From Drosophila miranda (lineage: Eukaryota; Arthropoda; Insecta; Diptera; Drosophilidae), in NCBI RefSeq assembly GCF_003369915.1, contig NC_046673.1, forward strand, positions 10,152,001-10,216,000: 64,000 nt of DNA, written 5' to 3'. This document shows positions 1-10,946 of the stretch, piece after piece. The notes under the pieces were generated by a model that saw only the letters and a program-made list of their open reading frames with translations, did no database searches and was not told the origin of the DNA. How positions within the stretch are numbered: the first letter of the stretch is position 1; each line of letters begins with the position of its first letter. The translations under genes and the position numbers were made by a program.

Positions 1-160
1 CGGTAAAATTCTACTTTTCCATGAAATCTAATGCTTAAGTTTTTTTTAAGTGAATAATGATTGTATGCGTACGTGAAAGATTTATTTTTAAGTCGAATAA
101 AACAGCAGAATTAACATTAACCACTCCCCTGCCTTGCTACCTACACACATCATGCACATA

Positions 161-958
161 TCAAGCGATTCTGGGCAGCAAGTGCTCCTCCAGCTCGTGC
201 CCATCGCGCCACATCAGAACCGAGCAACTCAGCAAATTGCTGTGTGCCGCCATCCTGCCGTGCAGCTCAAACCCGTGCCGTATGCAGGCCACGTCGCCGG
301 CGCGGAGACTCTTCATGGGGCACAGATCATTGCAGCTGTCACCCACGTAGACTACTTGCTTATAGAGATCGCCACAGCGCATCTGTTGCAGCACGCCGCC
401 CTTACACAGATTGCGGACACAGAGATCACAGCCAGTCTGGTCTTCGTAGGGCAGCACCAGCAGCTTACCGTCCGCCTGGACGCAGCCAGGATTGGTGACA
501 ATGTCGGTGAACAGGGACCTGATGCCGTACGATTCCAGCCACTCGCAGATGAAGAACGAGTTGGCATCGCTTATGATGCACATGTCCACGGTGGGATTTC
601 TGTCGAGGCAACGCATCAGATGCAGCATCCCTGGCACCGCTGGAATGCTGCGCACTTGCTGGCCGACTGCTGTCGCCCTGGAGTCCAGCTGGTGGTCTTC
701 ATGCAGCAGCTGGAGCACGCGGTTAATGAAGATCTGCCAGCCAAACTTCGGTAATATTTCCAGCAATGCCATGTTGCGCCTTTCCCCCGGTAGAAGTTGG
801 CTCACGGCCAGGTACGAGTCCTGCTGAATGATCGTCTTGTCAAAGTCAAAGGCGACCAGAACGCGATTCTCGACAGGCTCGCCACTCTGGCACAGGGGTC
901 GCGGGCAGCGCCACAGCCAGCTCCCTATAGGTAAAAGGCTTTTCGAAATGATAATCAT
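161..958 (-). CDS. PHOSPHO1/2-like HAD phosphatase
   Basis: A 265-residue frame. It belongs to the PHOSPHO1/PHOSPHO2 branch of the haloacid dehalogenase superfamily, which hydrolyses phosphoesters such as pyridoxal phosphate or phosphocholine/phosphoethanolamine. Visible motifs are VAFDFDKTI (motif I nucleophile and acid/base aspartates, about residues 35-43), IISDANS (motif II, about 128-134) and YVGDSCNDLCP (motif III metal-binding aspartates, about 203-213). Length fits the family (240-270). The first 30 residues precede the conserved core and are not recognised; a CTATAG just upstream of the core could be a splice acceptor, so an unseen first exon is possible. No frameshift or stop in the core. 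Substrate is not decidable from sequence. Confidence 0.85.
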   Translation of the reverse strand: MIIISKSLLPIGSWLWRCPRPLCQSGEPVENRVLVAFDFDKTIIQQDSYLAVSQLLPGERRNMALLEILPKFGWQIFINRVLQLLHEDHQLDSRATAVGQQVRSIPAVPGMLHLMRCLDRNPTVDMCIISDANSFFICEWLESYGIRSLFTDIVTNPGCVQADGKLLVLPYEDQTGCDLCVRNLCKGGVLQQMRCGDLYKQVVYVGDSCNDLCPMKSLRAGDVACIRHGFELHGRMAAHSNLLSCSVLMWRDGHELEEHLLPRIA

Positions 959-1483
959 CTTAAATTTGAATGAAAAGGAAACAACTCCATTTTGATTTAA
1001 TACACGTACAACAGGTCAGAGCACATCGATATCTATAGGCTTAGCTTATGTGAATGTCTAGACGTCTATATATGTACATAAGAGAAACCATGTTTCCGGC
1101 CAATATCCAATCAAGCGGGCCCACACACAGTATTGGCTGACAAATGAATCTTTAACATGCAACATTGATAGCGTAAATTTATGTATTGTCCCCGGAAATA
1201 TGCTTATGTTTCATATTCAGCGAAAAATTCGTTTCCAAAAGGTTCAGTTAAATATGTAAAATACGTTTATAAGTAGTCGAGTAGATGCTACTATCTAACA
1301 AACAATGCAAATGCGTATAAAGCAGCAAAACGCGATATTTTACACATATACATATGTATATAGATGCACGTATGTGTGCATGTATATGTAATCATTGCGT
1401 AACAATAAAAATTTGAGTTTGGTTTCTGTGCATTAGGCGCACTGCTCCTGTAACGCACTGTAACGCTGACGGCAAATGCCAAT

Positions 1484-2867
1484 TTAAACTGTCGTCTGAA
1501 CATTCTGAACGGCCTTGGAGAGTTCCACCTTGGAAGGTATCAAATAAAATGCAGGCGACAATGTCTCACCGCAAGGACACTGGCAGGCTGCAACGACATA
1601 ATTAAAGGTATATTAGCAGAGTATATGATGGCTTTATAATAAAACGAACCATTGATCCAGCTAAAGTTGCCCAGCTTTTGCTCACACTTGGGGCAGTATA
1701 GACGTCCCTGCGTGTTGAGCATAATGCGGTGCATCCAGGCAATGGGTTCTATAAACAACATGCTGCGGCAATGGTTGGGTGTGCTCTCGAGATTGGGCGA
1801 GCCCAGGGAAGATTGGCGTAGGCGCTCAGCAACTTGTTCCAGCATGCGGGGTGCACTGATGTTGTCCGCCTGGGTCTGGGCCGGCGGCGGAGTCTCACCG
1901 CTGGCATCTTCATTTGGGACAGCCGTCGATGCTCCCTCCCGAGGAAGCTTGTCGCGCGGCTTGTGCTCGAGGACATGCGACTTGGAAGCCAGAACGCGAC
2001 GGCAACGTCGGCAACGAAAAACAATTGGCTCGGGATTTTCGCGCGTTATGTCTGGATCCGGACGCACAACGCTGTGAAAACTCTGCGGTAGAATCTTGGC
2101 CTTCCGCATTTGCTCCCCAGCAAGGCGCAGGCGATGCATTTTGTAGCGCTGGTAGCTAGGGTCGATTTTGCATCCCATGCGCCCGAACAGCTTCAGTTGA
2201 GTAATAAAACCTGAATTCGGTTGCACAAAGCGTCGCTTGCCCCTGACCAGCTCATAGGCGGGTTGGAAGTCCAGATTGTGTCGTTTCATCATATAGGCAA
2301 TAACCGTTGAGGAGCTACGGCTTACTCCGAAATAGCTAGTGGGGCAACGGGAAATTATAAACTGATTTTCATCTCGTGCGGAATACGCTGAATCCGATAT
2401 GCTTACCAGTGCACCAGCACATTGCCCTGCTGATCCAGAGCTGAGCTAATAAAGTTCACGCAGCTTTCCAGATGCTGCAGGATGTCCTCACGCGGCATGT
2501 CAGCAACTGAAAAGGCACAATTCAGTGGGGGACTCGAACGCCTTCTGGCTGCACTTACTTTGAATGTATTTGGTTGTGAGGAAGCTAGCCTCTAAGATGT
2601 GCTGCGGCAGTGGCACCGAATCAAGCGTGAGGATGTGCGTGATTTTAAACGACTTCAGTGTTTCCATATGCGTGGCCGCCGTCAAGTTGCCTAAGCGAGC
2701 AGCCTGATTGTGACAAAATCAAGCGTTGACCAGCAATAATGCTTACCCAGAAACAAGCCCGTCTCGATTTCGTCGATGCTGACAGGCCCACCATCGAAGT
2801 CTTCACGTGTCAAGGAGCCAGAGTCCTGCGGCTTGCCCGACGACCGTGTCTGCTGTTTTTGCGCCAT
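1484..2867 (-). CDS. MKP-4: Dual-specificity phosphatase DUSP12/Yvh1 type (MKP-4)
   Basis: Five exons on the minus strand: 2867-2747, 2690-2559, 2506-2407, 2335-1650 and 1587-1484, with GT-AG introns of 52-71 bp; they sum to 1143 nt, 380 residues. The start MAQKQQTRSS lies immediately before the catalytic domain. The signature cysteine is split by intron 3: the spliced product reads HCYFGVSRSSS, matching HCX5R. The C-terminal half carries the Yvh1/DUSP12 zinc domain: FRCRRCRRVL, then FIEPIAWM, LYCPKCEQKLG and, from the last exon, CQCPCGE. The family dephosphorylates protein phosphotyrosine and phosphoserine/threonine; its zinc domain acts in late 60S ribosome assembly in yeast and the fly gene is linked to JNK signalling. 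Divergent from Naa20 with 321 bp between start codons. Confidence 0.93.
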
Positions 2868-3188
2868 TTTTATTGACCACTGTTACGCTCGGGGATGCAG
2901 TCTACCCAGTGCTCACTATTTGGAATTGGGATTACAACCATTCTGGATACAGACGAATCGATCAGGTATTAGAGTCGAGGCCATTCTACCTTAATTCCAA
3001 TCCTCGTCGTCCGCACAGAGTTCAAGAATTGTTGCTGCTATATCGATACACCGATATCTCACATATCGATAATAGGAGGCCTTGGATTCATCTACGTTTT
3101 CGCATCTCTACCAGATGTTTGACTGAACTTAGTAAATTTTCGTCCGGTTAGCTGCTCTGCCGATGTATTGAAATCTCAATTAGTGAGA
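2868..3188. promoter_or_regulatory. Divergent MKP-4/Naa20 promoter with two DRE sites
   Basis: Between the two opposed start codons there are two perfect TATCGATA octamers, at 3041-3048 and 3064-3071. TATCGATA is the binding site of DREF/BEAF, typical of Drosophila housekeeping promoters. The sites are about 120-150 bp from the Naa20 start codon and 175-205 bp from the MKP-4 start. No TATA box seen. A shared bidirectional promoter is inferred. Confidence 0.7.
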
Positions 3189-3980
3189 ATGACTACGCTG
3201 AGACCCTTCACTTGTGACGATCTTTTCAAATTCAACAATGTGTAAGCTGCGTGTGCAAAGAGGAGCGAGGAGGGCAAAGACTTAACCAACTGTATTCACG
3301 TGTTTATTTAGGAATTTTGACCCACTTACGGAAACCTACGGACTCTCCTTCTATACTCAGTACCTGGCGAAGTGGCCGGAGTACTTTCAGCTGGCCGAAT
3401 CCCCTAGTGGTCAAATAATGGGCTACAGTAATTCACCCACCACGGAATATTCTACAAAAACATTCCTATATAATTTGCCTATCCATTGCAGTTATGGGCA
3501 AAGTAGAGGGACACCTGGACAACTGGCACGGACATGTGACGGCTCTAACTGTGTCGCCCGACTACAGACGGCTCGGTTTAGCTGCCCTACTGATGAACTT
3601 CTTGGAAGACATATCGGAGAAGTAGTTACTGGGCCTTGGTCCCGCAGCAGGGAAAAGAGATCAAATCATTTAACTGCATTGTCTCCCTAGGAAGCGGGCG
3701 TACTTTGTGGATCTGTTTGTGCGCAAGAGCAACCAGGTGGCCATTAACATGTACAAGAACCTAGGCTACATCATCTACCGCACCATACTCGAATACTACT
3801 CGGGCGATCAGGACGAGGATGCGTATGGTAACCGATTTGTGTACACTGTACTGAGGACTCGCTAATTTATTTGCCTCCCCCACCGCAGATATGAGAAAGG
3901 CCCTATCGAGGGATGTCAACAAGAAATCGGTGATACCGTACACGCAACCTGTACGATTGGAAGATATAGATATGAATTGA
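3189..3980 (+). CDS. Naa20: N-terminal acetyltransferase B catalytic subunit Naa20
   Basis: Exons 3189-3241, 3312-3427, 3492-3621, 3691-3827 and 3889-3980 join into 528 nt, 175 residues (human NAA20 has 178). The start MTTLRPFTCDDLFKFNNV is the conserved beginning. The GNAT acetyl-CoA binding stretch is visible as VSPDYRRLGLAALLM (about 77-91), followed by FVDLFVRKSNQVAINMYKNL. NatB acetylates the initiator methionine of proteins starting Met-Asp/Glu/Asn/Gln co-translationally, with Naa25 as ribosome-bound partner. All four introns are 60-70 bp with consensus junctions. Nothing broken. Confidence 0.95.
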
Positions 3981-5909
3981 TATGAACCCACTAGTGCCCG
4001 CATTCGCATTTATGTCTAACTGGTCGAGATTCATAATTTCAAAAGGGCACGCGTACATTAAAACGCTATCCGTTGATTAGTATTTAGATACAATTCGTAA
4101 ATAATCTAAAACTGTTAGCTTTTTCCGGTGGTAACAAGAAAATCTATCCCATTGACTGCCTGCCTATGCCTATGTACAATGAGATCCACCAAAAAAAAAA
4201 AACCCAAATTACTCTTCATTAATACCTCTAGTCTATCTAAGGCCTTGACGTTTCTATAATTTTATTGAATTTGAAATTATTTAAAGATTTCTTAAGCCGC
4301 ATCGGTAAATAACCATGTTTGAATAGAATGTTCAACACGTCTGAAGGTAAATAACGTAAGCAACTAGTTCAGTTCAAATCTGTAAATCACAACAAGTATC
4401 TAACACGGCCGGCGTATCCTTATGTGGAGCGTATGTATGATTTTCTCTAATTTTCTCATACCTTTCTTCCAGATCACAATGCGCGAGCTGCGCCACCAAA
4501 CCAATCACTAGCTCTAGCAGCAATACACCTTAGTTCACTCATTCAAATACATAAACGTATCGTATATTTGTAGAAAACAAATTCCCATTACGGTGTTTTT
4601 CGACGATTTCTGAATTGTGAAAGACTATGTTTTGCCCAAAATTGTAACACATAAGTACATATGTATTTAGTTTTTAAAAATTAAACATGTTCAACAGCAG
4701 TGCAGCAGTGTTTCGGGTGTTTCCGGTGTTCCTTCGGCTTTGGATGCCTTTTTTTCAATACCTATTTTCTTGATTTATTTTATATTTTTATTTGGTTAAC
4801 TGTTATCAAGTACAAGAGAAATTCCATATTAATTTTTTAAATAACAAAAAATAATAAATTAATATGGGTATATAAGCCATATAAAATTTGAATGAAAACA
4901 CGTTTCCAAGGAACAAGTTTCAAGGAAAATTAAGAGAGTTTAATAATTAATGGAGTTGCAGCCTACGGGGTATTAAACCTTGTCTCATTCTGCAACGATC
5001 GCTTGTTTTAAGTCCTTCAAGGTATCGTACTGCCTTGTACAGGCCGAAACTTTAGCTGCCCGGATGCCTCACAGATCCGGACTCATTGCCGGCCACCTCA
5101 TCAACGGTATATTCTGGCCCATTGCAGCCCGAGAAAACATGAATTGGCGTTTTATCCTGGTAAAATGTCCTTCTCGCTAATATATCCGTGTTCTCTTTAA
5201 GGATGTTATTTTATAAAAATGTTGAAGCTTAGCTAATTTATCTAATTAACTGATAATTTCATTAACTTTGATATGAAAAAAAATGCACAACATTTATCAG
5301 AACTTTCGCTAAAATCTGTTTTGGAATTGATCGCCACAAAACCACTTTTTGTCCACTAATCAATAGCTACTTTTTAATAGAAAACTAGTAATATTTTGCA
5401 ATAGGTACGATTGTCCCATGCAAGAATCGCTCATATGGCATACGCTGTATGCTCGACAGCGCCGTCAAAAAAAACCAATACAAACAGGCAGACCTCAAAT
5501 TTATGAGAATCGTGTGCCCACATACAGTTAAATCTCATCCTCAGAGAGCGTCTGGCTCTCTCTCTGGCTTTTCAAGAGAGCCTGGATCCAGCTCTAGAGC
5601 CAGGCAGAACAAATCGGCGTTACTCATCTTACTTATTGTCTTTGGCTCAACAAAAACCGATTGGGAATGCATGTACATAGATATTCTATTACTACTACTA
5701 CTGCTACATATATCTAAGGCGTTTTTTTATGGACATACTGTTGTACTTTATTTATTCAAGCACATTCATGAAGATGCTGGCGTTTGGCATTGAAGAATTG
5801 TCTTCATGACAACCATAGTTTAATCAATATTTAATGTTGCACTAAGTATGTACATATGTATGGATGTTGCTGGCGATGGAGTGAATAATCATGAATCAGT
5901 GTGCGGAAA
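3981..5909. other. Intergenic region with a dispersed repeat
   Basis: This AT-rich stretch holds the Naa20 3' UTR and then no recognised gene. Around 5440-5660 there is a sequence related to one at about 37195-37715 in opposite or scrambled orientation: both can be read as a peptide containing NQYKQADLK, and both carry GTTACTCATCTTACT followed by TGGTCTTTGG-like DNA. This is a dispersed mobile-element remnant of unidentified family. Confidence 0.5.
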
Positions 5910-8050
5910 ATGGCAAAGAAGGGCGGAGTCCAACAGCTTCAGGCGGACATCAGTACGGACGAGGAGTTTGAGAAATTCCTGCAGCGATCCGGGTTGCTCG
6001 GTAAGCCTTGGACTGGGACTTATGTATGATTTATGATGCCTGTGCAATCGATTCTCTGCAGTGCTCGACATATACTCGGAATGGTGTGGACCCTGTCTGG
6101 GAATGGTGGGCAGTCTGCGGAAGATCAAGCTGGAGCTCGGAGGCGACAACTTACAGCTGGCCATCGTAAGACCTTGCCTGCTTGCCCACACTTGACAAGA
6201 ACGGATATTCTCATTCTCTCGTTTGCTTGACCAATAGTGCAAAGCTGGTTCCATCTCCTATCTGGAGAGGTTTAACAAGAAGAGTGAGCCGACCTGGATG
6301 TTTGTAACGGTGAGTGAATCTGTCGGCGAGAAGTCTAGTTCTGGCATCTGGTATCTGGTACTTTATAGAGCGGAAAGGCCATCAATATCATGTTCGGCAC
6401 AGACGTGCCCAAGCTGGTGGCCATTATCACCAAGATGCTGCAGTCAACCATTGCCAAGGAGGCCCATCACTGCTACGAGATCACCGAACTACAGCCCATC
6501 GAACTGGAGCAGCAGGAGGTGAAGAACAAGGCGCTGCGGCTGGCCGAGGACATTGAGCTGCAAGAGTGCAAGAGGAAGCGATTAGAGTACCTGAAGTCTG
6601 TCACTGATTGCATAATGCAGAACCTTCCCGATATTGGGATAACTGTCTTTGGGCCACAAGTCAACCGGGAAATGTTCAAGAAGCTCTCGGAGCCGGCCGA
6701 TCCTCTGAAGATCCAGTGCAAGGATCGCAAAGTCTTTGCCATAACGCCCAATGACTTCACCACCGTGAACTTTGCAGCTGAGAATCCACTGGCGAGCGAC
6801 GTCATCGAGCAGTTGTACGACAAGGAGCTGCTGATGTGCTTCTGGAAGGTGGAGGAGGCTCTTGGCAGTCCGCCCAACGTGCTGCGCCAGTATGCCCATG
6901 AGCTGACCAAGGAGACTATAAAGCCCCCGGATGAGTTCAACGAGGAGGAGATCACAGTACCACCCATAATAGTGCCGCTCGAGGTTAATGTTGAAATCCA
7001 AAGAGAAGGTAAGTGCTGAGGTGCTGGTGTTGTGCCCTCAACTAATGTGGGACCTTCAACAGTGTCCGAGAAAGAGGCAGAAATAGTAGGTGTCGAACAG
7101 CGCAATGAAGAGAATATGGAAGAAGACGAAGGCGAATGCGAGATTGACAACAAAGCAGTAGAGGCTCAGGACGAAGTGAAATTGGAGGATGCTAAAACTT
7201 ATAAGACCATCCGCATTCCTCCGATTTGGGTGCCCAGTGACCAGCGCACACATGCAGCTCTAATTTACACATATTTCCGGGGACAAACATCCACTTTTCT
7301 ACCGCCCGATCCTGTCCCGGAGCCACCGCACATTATAATGACATTCGACGCCTACAAGAAGAAAGATTTGGACAATATTCTTGAGTCCTGCAGAGAAGAC
7401 ATTCCGCTTTATGGCTTCTTCACCAGCGACAATCCTCAGACAGCGGTGTTCATAGCCAATTCGGTCGAGAAATACAATGCAAAACCCTACGTACCGTAAG
7501 TAAATACATACATATCTCGGTAACTGCCGCAATTAACTTAAACCGTCGATTTTTGTACACGCACGAAGCACCGATAAGATCGTCCTGAAGGTAAACAAAG
7601 TCAATACCCCAACTCTGCCGATGTTAATGGCTTACGGTCCGAGCTATGTAAGCACCAACTCGGTCGTTGGCCACAAGGAGGCATGTCAGTTTTTCCCGGA
7701 CAATTACAAATCAGCATTGCAGGAGGAGGCTGAACTACACGCAGTAAAAGCTGAAAAGCCAAAGAAACGCAAAAAGGTATCAAATTTGTTGTTTTTCTGT
7801 GCCATAAATGATACTAGAACAATTTCACATACATGTAAAGAACAAAAAGGGAGATGGTGCAGCGGACAACGAAAAGGAAGACGTTGGTCCCTCAGAAGCC
7901 CAACACGAATCAGATGAAGCGGCAAAGACCACGCCAGAAGAAGGGGCCTCCACGACAAGTAGTGGGGAGGACAGCTGTGAGAGTCGCCCACCCACTGCTG
8001 ATGGCACCAATTCCTCTGCAGACCGCGGCTCAGGTGACATATTAAAATGA
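5910..8050 (+). CDS. Thioredoxin-domain protein, TXNDC3/NME8-like, acidic tail
   Basis: Exons 5910-6000, 6062-6165, 6238-6309, 6369-7008, 7063-7495, 7569-7776 and 7841-8050 give 1758 nt, 585 residues. The N-terminus is a thioredoxin fold with the active site [11 protein letters not shown] at about 35-45 and the cis-proline region [10 protein letters not shown] at about 80-89. It is followed by about 200 residues resembling the NDK-linked thioredoxins (TXNDC3/TXNDC6 type), an acidic linker, a second conserved block ([17 protein letters not shown]) and a lysine-then-acidic low-complexity tail. Related proteins are axonemal or testis thioredoxins; I recall the fly gene as CG14221. The exon 6 acceptor (ACGAAG) is weak, chosen because it keeps frame. 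Function here is inferred. Confidence 0.88.
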
Positions 8051-8205
8051 GGAAAATATGTATCATTCAACTGAATGTTCCTCAGTTTATAATTGTATTA
8101 ATTATTATCAAAGAAGTAATATTTAATAAACTGTTAACTGTCCACTTAGTGCATACGATTATTATTATACGATTTATGATTCTCATCTCTATATGTGCAC
8201 ATACT

Positions 8206-8227
8206 ATCGGTATATCGCTATACCGAT
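8206..8227. promoter_or_regulatory. Palindrome upstream of Tim9b
   Basis: A perfect inverted repeat with 9 bp arms (ATCGGTATA, 4 bp spacer TCGC, TATACCGAT), 121 bp before the Tim9b start codon. It resembles the TATCGATA/ATCGGTATAC-type elements of housekeeping promoters in this window; role inferred only. Confidence 0.4.
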
Positions 8228-8347
8228 GTCACTGTTTGTAGACTGACAACATTCAACCAGCTGTTTTCCCAATCGCAGGGACTCACAAATTTTAATTGTT
8301 CTATTTCTGTATTAAAACCCAACTTTTTTGTTGATCTTGGCTTAGCG

Positions 8348-8834
8348 ATGGATCCCAACTTGCGTAATGTAAGTACTGTTCACTGGTAGAATGTGCGGTA
8401 GTCCTAACTACACACTCGCTTGCAGATGAAAGACTTTCTTACATTATACAACAAAGTGACCGAGTTGTGTTTTAACCGATGCGTCGATAACTTTAATCAG
8501 CGCGAGTTGGGCGGCGAGGAGGTGAGTACAAATGTCCGCTTGCTAATTCGTAGTCCACACCTTATGGTATACTTCCAATCAGGACACTTGCGTGGACAGA
8601 TGCGTCACCAAGTTCGCTCGCTTTAACCAAAATATTATGAAAGTATACGTGGATGCTCAAACCAAAATAAATACACGCCGCATGCAGGAAGTTGAGGAGA
8701 ATGCCCGAAAGTTAGAGCAACAGCAAAAGGAAGACCGTCAAAAGGAGGAGCAAACTCAGAAGGAAGCCTCAGCCGCCGGCCCTTCTGTGCTGACGCCAAT
8801 TCCTCCAAACGCCCCTGGAAATCTATCCATGTAG
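8348..8834 (+). CDS. Tim9b: Small TIM chaperone, Tim9b/TIMM10B
   Basis: Exons 8348-8368, 8426-8521 and 8583-8834, 369 nt, 122 residues. The first exon encodes only MDPNLRN. The twin CX3C motifs that define small TIMs are CFNRC and, after the second junction, CVDRC, in the order CFNRCVDNFNQ and DTCVDRCVTKF. These cysteines form two intramolecular disulfides. The family ferries hydrophobic precursors across the mitochondrial intermembrane space; TIMM10B sits on the TIM22 complex. The extended glutamine/glutamate-rich C-terminus (about residues 75-122) is typical of the TIMM10B/Tim9b branch, longer than Tim9 or Tim10. Its stop is only 127 bp before the PSTK start, with no AATAAA between. Confidence 0.9.
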
Positions 8835-8961
8835 CACCAGACCGACTCCGGAGTGGTATGCCAAGCTGCAGCTGTTCCTTGTACGAAATAGTTAAACAAA
8901 CCAAAACATACACGTAGAAACCGACACTCAAATACACACAATACCGACAAAGCAACACACG

Positions 8962-9816
8962 ATGCCGCCGAAAATTTGTCTGCTTGCGCTCATTGGTCTG
9001 CCAGGAGCGGGCAAGTCGTCGCTCAGTAACTGGCTCCTAAGTAAGCAGCAGGATGCTCTGCATGAATGTCAAATTGTTCACCTATGCTATGACGACTACA
9101 TCAATACCCACATCAATACAGAATTAGCCTATAGGGAGCAGCGAATAATTATTATACAAATTTTAGAAAAACTAATAGCTTACATCCAAGGTGCGGCCGA
9201 CTGGCCACCAGAAGTTCGCCGACCGACCAACAATAGCAGAAGCTGTGATTACCTCATCTTGTGCGACGACAACTTTTACTACCGCAGCATGCGCTATAAG
9301 CTCTATCAACTGTGCCGCACCTACGGCTGCATCTATTCGCAGATTTTCATTGCGACCCCGTTGGCTAGCTGCCTTCAGGCGAACTCAACGCGGGGAGCAG
9401 ACTGCGTGCCCGAGCTAGTTTTACGTAAAATGAACGAACGCCTAGAGCCACCAGGTCATGAGGCCTGGGAGTGCAGCAGCCTAACACTTCAAAATTCAGA
9501 CACTGAATCCGTGTCACAGTTGATTCTTACATTCATCCTTTCTTTATTCCATTTGCCCACGGCGCTGTCCCCTTTAGTCCCTTCGCCCACGCAAACTCAG
9601 ATGCAGTCCCCAGCACATTGCTTGGATTTGGCCTTGCGGGCAAGCATAAAGGTGCATCTACAGACTCTGGTCGATGCAAAAGCTAAGAAATTGATAAGTA
9701 TGAAACTAAATGAGAAACGAAAAGAGATATTAGTACAATTTCGGGCTAAAATGAGCGACAAGCAGACAGATCCAGATAGTGTGGATTTGAATTACTATGT
9801 AAATCTGTTAAAATAG
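8962..9816 (+). CDS. PSTK: L-seryl-tRNA(Sec) kinase (PSTK)
   Basis: Single-exon frame of 284 residues. The P-loop ALIGLPGAGKSSLSNWL (about 9-25) is followed by the PSTK-specific LCYDDYI (about 46-52), the LCDDNFYYRSMRYKLYQL block (about 102-119) and MNERLEPPGHEAWE (about 158-171), all in family order. PSTK phosphorylates Ser-tRNA(Sec), after which SepSecS makes Sec-tRNA, so its presence implies that selenocysteine synthesis is kept. Length is short of vertebrate PSTK (about 350) but the core is complete. An AATAAA lies about 40 bp after the stop (near 9858). Its 3' end converges with the Cgr1-like gene, 177 bp away. No separate promoter was recognised in the 127 bp after Tim9b. Confidence 0.88.
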   Translation: MPPKICLLALIGLPGAGKSSLSNWLLSKQQDALHECQIVHLCYDDYINTHINTELAYREQRIIIIQILEKLIAYIQGAADWPPEVRRPTNNSRSCDYLILCDDNFYYRSMRYKLYQLCRTYGCIYSQIFIATPLASCLQANSTRGADCVPELVLRKMNERLEPPGHEAWECSSLTLQNSDTESVSQLILTFILSLFHLPTALSPLVPSPTQTQMQSPAHCLDLALRASIKVHLQTLVDAKAKKLISMKLNEKRKEILVQFRAKMSDKQTDPDSVDLNYYVNLLK

Positions 9817-9993
9817 ATTAAGATACACTAATTTTGGTTTTACGGCACATGATAGAAATAAATGTTCTTTTTGTACTAGTACTTCTGCATTTACGTCTAT
9901 GCGGGACACACAAAGTGTATATTAAAACTATTCATTTATTTATCCAAAAAATAAATTTACATTCTAGCGTGGGGTTTCCTATACACTTGCGAC

Positions 9994-10495
9994 TTAGACC
10001 ACCTTCACTTGGCTGATGTCGCGCTTCTCAATCATACGCATCTGCTTCTTCTTCATGCGTTTGATCTTTGAGGGATTCTTGATGACTTGGACGATCTCTG
10101 AACGACGTTCGTTGGCCAAACGACGCTCTGCGTTTTCCACGCGGCGCTGGTGACGCTGAACGGCCGCTTCCTTACGTTGACTTTTAATTTCCTTTGATTT
10201 TTCCTTGATGTAGCGCAATTCATCACGCAGGGCTACCTTCTTTTCAAACGACAGACGGTTCACGGTCTTCTTGATTGTGCTGAATCTAAACAAAACATTC
10301 AAAATCAATCAATTTGATCACATTACATCGCAGCAAGACTCCTCACTTTTGTTTCGGAGTTTTCCAGGGCCGATTGGATTTAGGTTGACCGCGCGGCACA
10401 TTCACCGGCAGTTTTGATTTCTTAGAATTCGCTTTTTTCTGTGATGTGGTTTCGACGCTTGCAACGTCCATGGTCTCGGCTTCAGGTTTGCTCAT
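9994..10495 (-). CDS. Cgr1/CCDC86-like rRNA-processing protein
   Basis: Exons 10495-10347 and 10285-9994, 441 nt, 146 residues. Begins MSKPEAETMDVASVETTSQ; the Cgr1-family block follows: VPRGQPKSNRPWKTPKQKF across the splice junction, then a strongly basic coiled coil (RLSFEKKVALRDELRYIKEK onwards) and the tail RMKKKQMRMIEKRD. Yeast Cgr1 is a nucleolar protein needed for 60S subunit maturation; human CCDC86 (cyclon) is the homologue. The size matches short insect members. Intron is 61 bp with a GTGAGG donor. Fly orthologue recalled as CG14210. TTTATT on the plus strand near 9936 supplies its polyadenylation signal. Confidence 0.88.
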
Positions 10496-10559
10496 AGCTA
10501 AAACTTAACTTTTTTGTCCAAAACGCGATCTAAACAATGCACAAGAGTGCACGTGTTGG

Positions 10560-10645
10560 TTAGTTATCGATATATCGATGGCACTAAACATATGTTCCAA
10601 TATGTAATCGGCAGTCACAGTGCAGCACTTGGTCACACTATCAGA
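10560..10645 (-). promoter_or_regulatory. DRE-like and M1BP (Ohler 1) promoter motifs
   Basis: TTATCGATATATCGATGG at about 10564-10581 holds two overlapping DRE-like sites, and TGGTCACACT at 10630-10639 is the Ohler motif 1 (M1BP) consensus. They lie 70-145 bp upstream of the Cgr1-like gene start and fit a TATA-less housekeeping promoter. Confidence 0.65.
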
Positions 10646-10875
10646 CGAGCGCCGCTTAAACATACATATTTCAACAAAATTTCGTTGCGTATCAAACACA
10701 CCATTATACTTTGGAGACTACAGTTAGTTGCTGTCAGAAGAACACGATCAACCACATGGCAATTAAACCTTTTAATTTTTTATGCAGACAAACATACAAA
10801 TTGAAGAACCTTTTCGGTAAACAAGTACATGCGTTGCTATTCAACAGTTGTCCCGCCACTTCCACAAAACAGCGG

Positions 10876-10884
10876 TAAATTCTT
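10876..10884 (+). promoter_or_regulatory. TATA box before the transposase-derived gene
   Basis: TTTATATAC lies about 65 bp upstream of the ATG at 10947, a normal distance for a TATA box plus a short 5' UTR. This differs from the DRE/M1BP promoters of the neighbouring genes. Confidence 0.35.
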
Positions 10885-10946
10885 TATATACGACCTTGTT
10901 GGTTTTTTCGTTGTTTTCACACAATTTATTTTGATCTGAACAGATA

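Noticed and set aside
6473-7153. 226-residue minus-strand frame
   Set aside because: It is antisense to the thioredoxin-domain exons, is serine-rich by complement, and has no family match, whereas the plus strand is clearly coding.
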